From Humulus lupulus (taxonomy: Eukaryota > Streptophyta > Magnoliopsida > Rosales > Cannabaceae), in assembly GCF_963169125.1 (NCBI RefSeq), contig NC_084802.1, positions 110,612,903-110,676,902 of the forward strand: a stretch of DNA of 64,000 nt, written 5' to 3'. The position numbers and the translations under genes are program-made. Shown here one piece after another: positions 56,901 through 64,000 of this stretch; positions within the stretch are counted from its first letter, which is position 1, and every line of letters begins with the position of its first letter. The notes below the pieces were generated by a model that made no database searches, was not told the origin of the DNA, and worked only from the letters and a program-made list of their open reading frames with translations.

Positions 56901-57004
56901 GCGGATATACTAAACGTACTCCCAGTGGAGTTCCTGGAACAAACAAGCATAATGGAGGAACCAATTGAGGTCGGAGTGATTGAAAAAAAACTAACCTGGA
57001 TAAC

Positions 57005-58232
57005 ACTCACAGTGGACTACCTCACAGTCGGTAAACCACCACACAACCGAAAGGATGCAAGAAAATTGCTATACCAAGTCCCACAATATGTTAGGGTTGA
57101 GGGAATTCTATACAAATGAGGGCATTCGTTGCCCCTCCTGCGGTGTGTTCTACCCGAGGAAGCACAAATTATCCTATAGGAGATACATGAAGGCTTCTGT
57201 GGAGACCACGCTGGGGGGAAAACTTTAGCTCTAAAAATATTCAAACAGGGATATTTTTGGCCTACACAAAAAAAGGACTCGACCTCGTACATACAGAAAT
57301 GCGACAAGTGCAAATACTTTGCCACAATTACCCGGCTATGCCCATTGAGTTAACCATGATCTCATCCCCATGGCCATTTACAGTATGGGGAATCGCCTTG
57401 ATTGGTTCATTACCAACTGGAAAAGGATGAGTTCGCTATGCAGTTGTCACCATCGACAACTTTACAAAGTGGGTCAAGTCTGAGCCCCTGGTGACCATAA
57501 CCTCGAAGAGAGTCCTGGATTTTGTCGTGAAGAACATCATATGTCATTTTTGGCTCCCGAAGAAAATCATGCCTAACAACGGAACTCAGTTCGATAGCAA
57601 TCTCTTCACAAGATTTTGTGAGAAATACGACATACCCAAGAGTTTCTCTTCAGTGGCGTATCTGCAAGTTAATGGTAGGTCGAGGCTGTAAATAAAACCC
57701 TAAAGGCGAGCTTAAAGAAGTGACTAGATTAAGCCAAGGGATTATGGCCCGAGCAACTCCCACAAGTACTTTGGGTGGTATAGGACCTCACACCGTACCT
57801 CCACGAGGCATACACCATTCTCTTTGAGTTTTGGAAATGAGGTTATGCTCCCAGTTGAGGCACTAGTGATGACACATAGACAGAAAACCTTCGTTCAAGA
57901 TCAAAATCATGAATTACTCAAGACATCTCTGGATCTGATCGAGGAAAAATGGGAAGAGACACAATTACAGCTCGCCGATCTTCAGTAGAGAATCACTCAT
58001 TACTTTAACTCGAAGGTAAGAGGATGTAGACTCGGACTCGATGATTTAGGGCTTGGAAGGGTGATTTTGGCGAATAAAGATCCCAAAGAAGGTGTATTGG
58101 TACCGAACTATGCACGACCATAGATCGTGGAAATCCTATGAGAGGGAACCTTCAAACTAGCTCGATTAAGTAGAGAGTTGGTCCCACAGACTTGGAACAC
58201 CTTACATCTTAAAAAATACTATCAGTAGTAGG
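57005..58232 (+). pseudogene. Gypsy E2 integrase
   Basis: Zinc region (EIHEGFCGDHAGGKTLA, CDKCKYFA) at about 57170-57320. In the core, the usual WGIDLIGPLP reads WGIALIGSLP, so the first catalytic Asp is Ala; the second, normally SDNGTQF, reads PNNGTQFD (Asp to Asn). VEAVNKTLKASLKK keeps the Glu after a frameshift near 57675. C-terminal domain at 57856-58232: ELLKTSLDLIEEKWEE, DLQ-stop-RITHYFNSKVRG, FKLARLSRELVPQTWNTLHLKKYYQ. Stops and shifts throughout. The active site is lost twice, independently of the frameshifts. Confidence 0.87.
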
Positions 58233-59081
58233 ACGACTTGGTTAATTTTTTTTCCATGTAAGGCTTATTTATAAAGGCTATTTTATTTAAATAACATTGG
58301 ATTTCTACGTAATTAAAACGTAGAACCAATATTTTTATCTTATTATTGTGATGTATCACACGCTCATTTTGTAAAAGCGACCTAAAATATCCATAAATTA
58401 TGGTCGCTTGGGGAGAATATAACCCTCGAAGTTCTTTTAAAAGTATTTAGCATATTTGGATAAAATTCAAAACTTAGAATTTGAAAAATTGATTATTCAA
58501 TGGATTTTTAAAGCTCAAATTTTTAAAGCAATTCCAAATATGAACTAAGTTAGGAGAATTAAATAAAAAACAAAACCTAGAAGTCAATTAGGGAATCTTG
58601 GATACAACCATGTTTGAGGCCTGATTCCTAACAAGACGCTATTAAGTAGACAAACTCCTAGACATAACCAGATCTGAGACTTGATTCCTAACAAGTATGA
58701 CACTATTAAGCAGACAAACTCCTGGACATAACCAGGTCCGAGACCTGATTCCTAACAGGTATAACGTAGGTAGACAAAATCCTGGGTATAACCAGGATTT
58801 CAACCAGAACTGTTTGGTCAATCCATCAGAAACCTATCTCGATCTAAAGATAACCCCTATGATTGCAAGCATGCAAGAATTTAAAATTCATAAGCATGAC
58901 AAGTTAATATATTAAAGATAACAAAATATATCATCAAAATAATGAACATATACTAATAAGTGTATGATTATCAAGAGGAAAAATAACCTCGATCTAAGCC
59001 TGAAGGAAATTGTTTCAGTGAGCATAATTATCAAGAAAGAAAAAAAACTGGAGAAAAAGACGAGGTCGCACTAAAACATCA
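58233..59081 (+). other. E2 3' region between pol and antisense gene
   Basis: AT-rich, noncoding. It holds a short inverted pair around ATTTCTACGTAATTAAAACGTAGAA (58300-58324) and the tandem repeat at 58601-58800. Equivalent 3' regions of Tat elements are known to harbour tandem repeats. Confidence 0.7.
58601..58800. repeat. 60-bp tandem repeat, three units plus part
   Basis: Units start at 58601 (60 bases), 58661 (64), 58725 (60) and 58785 (partial), each like GACATAACCAGRTCYGAGAC then TTGATTCCTAACAAG. They differ by roughly 15%. Confidence 0.92.
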
Positions 59082-60780
59082 CTAAGCTCTGGTAACTTGC
59101 TCATGTGATGACACCTCTTCACCATCCCCTTCAGCAACCCCAGTAGCATTCGCAGTCTCGGAGGGCTCTTGTGAGAATCGGCTCTGAAACTTGGCAAAAT
59201 AATGCCCCCAAAGCTCTGGCTCCATCAAGGAGATTCCCTTCCTGGTTGTAAGCCCAGCACCAATAGAGCATCTCCTCTAGGGCATTCATTGATTCTATAA
59301 CGTCCAGTTTCGCCTTCTTGGAATCATCCTTGGCTTTAACCTCGACTTCGAAAAGCTTGTTATTTAGTAGATCGACCTCCTCAAGTTTCTTGTCAATCTC
59401 GGCCAGCAGCTGATCTCTTCGTTAGCTCACCTCAACGACTTGGTCCTTGACAATCTGATCATTCTCCTGAGATATGGCCAGGGTGGCCTTGAGCTCCTCT
59501 CTTTCAACTCGGAACCAGGCGATGCCACAAAGTTGGACTAAATCAGACTACAAAAGAAAGACACAAGACAGGATTAGCTCGCGAAAGTAAAAGAAAAAAA
59601 TCAAGAAAGAAGAAAAATAATTCACAGTTAGGTTCATTCAAAGGTAGACTTTAGAACATCCCTAGGGGAACGCTCTTCCAAGGCCCTCAGGTCTTTAACA
59701 TTCGTTTGATCGGCGTGAACCACCATATGGTTCACCATGTCATAGACGATTCCTAAAAACACTTATGGGATCCTTGCTAGCTCAATGGGTTTGACTGGGA
59801 TCTGAACGAAGGGGACTTCGCTTTGAACAACTTGGGGAATTGGAGTAGGTTCATTGCAAGAAAGAGGTGGAGGAACCTCAAAGACGGTAACTCTAGTTAC
59901 CGAAGCTATTGGTTGTGTTTGTTGTTACTATTTCAAGGCAGAGCTAGCACCTTTAGTCCTTGCAGGAGATTCGATTGCAGCTCCGGATTTTGAGGCGCTC
60001 TTCTTTGATATTCTTGCCTTCTTGATTACGGGTCCAGCTCTAGCCTCACCAGACTTAAAGGTGCCCTTCAGGTCCACATCTTTGCCTGCAAAGGGATGAG
60101 CAAAAAAATTAGATACAATAAATAGTTAGTCAAAGTAATGCAAGGAAAAGAATAGAGCAAGAACCCTACCCTCTGAGTTACGAACTGGACTGGGTAAAAC
60201 CGCTAACTCATGGACTATCGGAGGAGAGGGAGATTCTAACATTATTATGCTTTGGGTCCTATGGGGTTTAGGCACTTCATCCGAGCTAGACTCATGTACG
60301 GAAAACACACCCTGATGGAGGGAAGGCCATGACAAAATATTGGTACCGTACTCCTAAAAAATGGTTGACCTAAAGTGAAGGGTGTTGTCGATCACTATAG
60401 TACACCTAGGATAGCTGTGGTCGTAGCGTACAACTAAGTGATCCACACATTGGAGGAGGGTTGTGTTCCAATCCAGATCAAACGGATGTTGACTCATGAG
60501 TTGTCATGGATTGAATTGAACTAGCCTAAAACTGGCAGTTGTTCGGTTTAATACTCTAAATGGGTTGCCTTGGCCGGAAGTGCTGGTTCCTGCCCCCGAT
60601 TTAGCTCGGTCTAGGTCAGGATGTTCCCCATCTTGAGGAACCTTTCATTTTCACACCAGCTACACGACTTCTTCTTTGTCCTTGATGTCTTCGATGGCAA
60701 GGAGGACTTCCTAAGGAGGAAGGAGCTCGGGGGGAGGACCTCAAGCTCTAATGGCCAGTGTCTGATTCTTCTGGATCAGT
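59082..60780 (-). pseudogene. Gypsy E2 antisense gene (Transposase_28-like, truncated)
   Basis: Minus strand, ending VSSHEQVTRA with TAG at 59082. Upstream are FSQEPSETANATGVAEGDGEE, a coiled coil at about 59520-59290 (REELKATLAISQENDQIVKDQ, LLAEIDKKLEEVDLLNNKL), a region with an intron acceptor at about 60093 (TTTGCAG) and donor at 60168 (GTAGGG), and a Ser/Pro-rich exon (VHESSSDEVPKPHRTQ, MLESPSPPIVHEL). This is the same arrangement as the C-terminal half of the E1 antisense gene. The N-terminal domain with the VAPFQLMPN-type motif is missing; repeat R copy 2 begins at 60792. Several internal stops. Product function unknown. Confidence 0.75.
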
Positions 60781-60791
60781 TTACAAGTAAC

Positions 60792-61395
60792 CCGTTATGG
60801 AAAGTATGTACAGTTATGTAAAATAGCTCCAAAACTTAAATTTAAATGCTCTAATCTCATTGGTTGAGTCTAATGAGAGTCCTATACTATTTAAGGGGTT
60901 CATATGAGTTAATTGGCGAATTGATCACACACCTCTCTCTTTCTTTAAAACCCCCTCTCTCACTAGCAATCAAGATTACTAGTTTTCTCCAAGAACCTCA
61001 TCAAGCATTGCTTAACTTGCATGAGTTTCAAGGCTTGTTAAATCCCAAATCTCATTCTACTTGGTTTAAGCTTCAACTAATAAAGGAAGGCTTGGAATAG
61101 AGATTTTGTAAAACAATATTCTTATTGTGTATAAGCCTTAAAAGTTCTCATAGTTTGAAGATTCAAGTTGCTCAAAATCAAAGGTTATACCTATCTAACC
61201 TTAACTTTGTTTTGTGTTATATTGTTGTGTTTTCAATGTTAGTATTGATGATTAAATGTTCTAAGTTCATCTTATCATCATTTAATCATTTAGTTTCTTA
61301 TAGTCAAGATTGACATTCATATTATGAACATGTTTATTTGATTATCAAGATTTATATTTACACTTTGAATAAGGTTCTTGCTTGTTGATTTGAAA
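60792..61395 (+). repeat. Direct repeat R, copy 2
   Basis: Matches 49285-49945: GGAAAGTATGTACAGTTA, GGGTTCATATGAGTTAATTGG, CAAGGCTTGTTAAATC, TATTGATGATTAAATGTT, TGTTGATTTG. Copy 2 lacks about 40 bases before the last block. By eye the two differ at roughly one base in twelve. Confidence 0.85.
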
Positions 61396-62511
61396 AGTAT
61401 AAAGTCATATATTCCCAACACAAGCCCCCCTTATCGCCGCCTTATTAAAAGGGAGCGCATAGGTGGCTCCCTGCCACCGCTAATGGATGGACTCCAAAGG
61501 CGGGACCCACTCGCATTTTACGGGAAATGAAATGCTCAATGTTCAAGATGGCTCCTAAAAATGGAAAAAAGTGGGAATGACACCAACAAGGAGGCAACGC
61601 ATTGCCCCTGCGGCAGTCGCCCGATCCCTCGCTGCTAGCAGCTGCTTGACACTTCGCCAACGAAGACTGCTCTCATCTATAGTAAAAAGGCATGAGAATT
61701 TGATTCTCTGACCAAGGTCAGACCACGTTAGTACAGGCTGAATAGCCATCCCGTCACCTGTCACAGGAGTCAAGGCACTCATGAACCACAAAAGTTGTCA
61801 TAGTAATGGTGGTGCGAGTCTACAATGATCAAAGATCCATTGCCTATAACTATGGGACAACCATACACTACCAGAAAAAAGGATCCACACCAAGGAATCT
61901 ACCATACTTCCTCTATGGTCAGCTCTACACAACTCATGCAATCCCACTCAAAGAAAATGATCAGAATACGGGCATGAGTTAGAAAGCAAAAATGGAGGAG
62001 AAGCCAACTCACTCCATGAAGAGCAACCAATGTTGAGCAAATCACTGCTTGTCTGTTGTTACGAAAAACAATCAGGTCCAAGCACACAAAGCAAGAAGTT
62101 GGTGCCTTGAGCTACCAGGGAATGGGGAAGGTGTCCCTAAGAGGTTCAGAGCACCAGTGGGGAACGACCGAAGGTAGAGGCTCTGTTTGGGCGATCGTCG
62201 AATAAAAGGCTAGCAAGTTGGGCAATAAACAGGCCCATCATCACTCGTTGGTCAGATCCTGACTGCCGACCGAGCGAGAGCTTTCGACAAAGCACCTACA
62301 GGTGCCCATCAAGGGATTTGGTGAGAGAGGGCTTCCACCCGACTCCAGCAGTCCGTTGGAGCCTCTAATCATGCTGCAAGTGCAATCCATCCATCCAGGC
62401 AATTCCCCACCATAGTCAAAGAAGGGTAGGGATTGAGTGGAAGTTGAGGTCCCAGTGATGAGGAAAATCTTTCCAAGTAGTCTTCCGGAAGAGTTTAACC
62501 TTCATCTCTTC
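61396..62511. other. Unassigned 1.1 kb, no recognised gene
   Basis: Base composition near balanced, no ORF with a recognisable domain on either strand, no repeat within this window. It contains GTCACCTGTCACAGG (61744) and other small palindromes. It could be part of an unrecognised transposon or intergenic DNA. Confidence 0.5.
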
Positions 62512-64000
62512 TGTAACGCCCTGGTTACCCCAAAGTAGTTACGGTGAACCAGAAATTTAACTCGCTACCCGAGTTCTTCGGTTAAAAACGTGCTTCGAGG
62601 TATTAATAACAAGCTTAGGGAACCAATCAAAAGGAAAAGATATATTTTATTTAAAACATAAAATTGTTCATCGGCCCATAAAAACACGTTTACAAGTTAT
62701 TTACAACTCAAATGATCACTACTGTTTCAAATTTACAATATCGCCAACCTAAGTGGAAAATATAGGGTAAACCCCCTAGTTCCTCTGAGAATTCCCTTGC
62801 CGTGGTGGTCAAGCGGCCGTATATCTACACAGAACCACCTAAGCTCTCCACTCAAGGTTGGGTGAGCATTTCTTTCCCTTTACCTGCACCACATAGCACC
62901 CATGAGCCAAAGCCCAGCAAGAAAACACAATATAGCATGAATATAATATAAACAATGATTATAATAATCATTCTCGACTTTCAGTCCAAAACAGATGAGT
63001 GACAGTCGCAAATGTCACTAAGGTGGGTTCTGTTCCCTCTAGCATGTGATGACAGGGTCACCGGGGCTTTACAAATAAGTGAACCTTTCACTAGCTTAAA
63101 CAGGATAGGTGCCTGATGAACTAGTCATCAACACAACCTACCTCATGACCATAGAGTCATAACCATGGGATTCCGCTCCCTAGCCATGAGACAAGCAGTC
63201 ACCTAGGCCTTAGGCCCTGGCTCTGAGTAACTAGTCTTAGACTAGTCAAGCGCTTATAATTTTCATCGACCTTAGGGTCAGTCCAGCATCAATACTCCCA
63301 GAGTCATTCAACCCTGATATCGATTAGATCTAATCTTTTATCGGCCCTGCGTCCAGGACGCTTATGCCGTTTCTGACTCTCAGGTCGATAATATGCGATC
63401 AGTGTCGTCCCTGACTAATCAGTGCCATACACAAGTAAGCAAGCTCTGCTAAGCATTTAATATGCAATCAATGTCCACATTTAACAATCATCATGCCTCA
63501 ACAACAATTATGCATGTCATATACACAGGGTGCAGTTTTCTTACCTCTGATTCGAGGGAGAGTTAATATAAGAACGACCCTTGACAACGATCAACCTTTA
63601 AGTTCCTTAGCGATCACCTAGTCATAACCAAATACGGAACACCATAAACAAAATGAAAAACAAAGGTTCCCAAACCAAGATCTAGCGTACGGGACATCAA
63701 TCCCCAGTAATCCGGGTAGTAGGAACAATCCCGAGGCCTAAAACCGAGTTCCCGAGGTCAAAACACCCAAACGGCCTCAAAACCCTGCCTGAGCCAAGAC
63801 CCTAGCACCTTGAGCCGCGGCCCCCTGCCACACCAGGAGCAACGGCTGCGGCGCCCACTACCCAAGGCCGCGGTGCCCAGCACACCCAAAATACCTCCAG
63901 CTGCTTCTTCGAGCTTGGGCCACGGCGCCCAAGAACAGGGCCGCGACCCCCACCCAGAACCAGCCATGACCCCGATTTTCTTCATCCCAAACCTTCCAAA
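62512..64000 (-). repeat. Inverted relative of the 2.66 kb LTR (cut by window end)
   Basis: Starts TGTAACGCCC, the complement of the GGGGCGTTACA end of the 9652-12313 insert. It shares its landmarks in reverse: CTTTACCTGCACCACATAG (complement of CTATGTGGTGCAGGTAAAG near 11940), the AACCCCCTAGTTCCTC block, and a GCGGCC/CCGCGG-rich section (63810-63960, matching 10545-10640). No coding domain. The far end lies outside the window. Confidence 0.82.

Larger units (their letters stand above)
49946..60791 (+). mobile_element. Gypsy element E2 (Tat lineage), interrupted by F
   Basis: Plus-strand Ty3/gypsy element: 5' LTR 49946 to about 50705, primer-side sequence 50709-50725, gag 50776-51600, protease 51690-52640, RT 52641-53891, RNase H 56455-56900, integrase 57100-58232, tandem-repeat 3' region 58233-59081, antisense gene 59082-60780. 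Domain order RT-RNase H-integrase and the added antisense gene identify the Tat group. F (53892-56454) splits it between RT and RNase H. No matching 3' LTR follows; the right end instead meets repeat R copy 2. Confidence 0.83.

Noticed and set aside
63758..63985. Minus-strand Gly/Trp-rich open frame at the window end
   Set aside because: GC-rich part of the inverted LTR; the equivalent part of the other LTR is not an open frame of the same sequence.
1..64000. Host genes, tRNA, rRNA or CRISPR-like arrays
   Set aside because: I looked on both strands; every recognisable protein belongs to a transposable element, the tandem repeats lack spacer architecture, and the tRNA-like strings are only primer-binding complements.

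Overview
This window is plant nuclear DNA, almost certainly from an eudicot. It is AT-rich and consists essentially of nested, decayed transposable elements. I find no host gene, tRNA or rRNA, and no bacterial-type feature. The evidence is Ty1/copia and Ty3/gypsy polyprotein fragments with plant-type LTRs (TGTTGG...CCAACA ends, tRNA-Met-like primer sites), a CACTA (En/Spm) DNA transposon with its two genes, and Tat-lineage gypsy elements carrying an antisense extra ORF. Some LTR ends (TGTAAYGCCC...) and a GATGCGTC hairpin motif remind me of Cannabaceae genomes, but that is memory only and weak.

Layout. 1-3450: two copia pol remnants joined head to head (A on minus, A' on plus). 3455-38254: copia element B on the minus strand, with a truncated 3' LTR at 3455-4979 and a 5' LTR at 36226-38254. 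B is split by two insertions. The first is copia D (5079-17638, minus, LTRs about 1.85 kb), itself interrupted by a 2.66 kb solo-LTR-like insert (9652-12313, 5-bp duplication GGTCT). The second is a 14.3 kb CACTA transposon (18465-32742, plus, 3-bp duplication AGT). The CACTA carries a TNP2-type transposase (26065-29239), an eight-exon second gene (29511-32030) and a further deleted copia remnant, G (about 21180-23530).

38255-43880: copia C on the minus strand, whose 3' LTR was entered by B. 43895-49945: the tail of Tat-lineage gypsy E1 (plus strand), made of the integrase C-terminus followed by an antisense gene of the Transposase_28 ('putative gypsy type transposon') family. 49946-60791: gypsy E2 of the same lineage (LTR, gag, protease, RT, RNase H, integrase, tandem-repeat 3' region, antisense gene). 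E2 is interrupted by F (53892-56454, target duplication CCATG), an internally deleted gypsy element retaining only its 5' LTR, gag-protease and a stub of 3' LTR. A 0.6 kb direct repeat brackets E2 at 49285 and 60792. 62512-64000 is an inverted relative of the solo LTR, cut by the window end.

Relative order read from interruptions: C is older than B; B is older than D and the CACTA; D is older than the 2.66 kb LTR; the CACTA is older than G; E2 is older than F. Every retroelement ORF carries stops, frameshifts, deletions or lost catalytic residues. The CACTA genes are the least damaged coding sequences, and two of the TNP2 frameshifts lie in homopolymers. The most notable points are the hand-resolvable nesting with exact target duplications, the almost complete two-gene CACTA, the paired antisense genes in E1 and E2, and the deletion derivative F.
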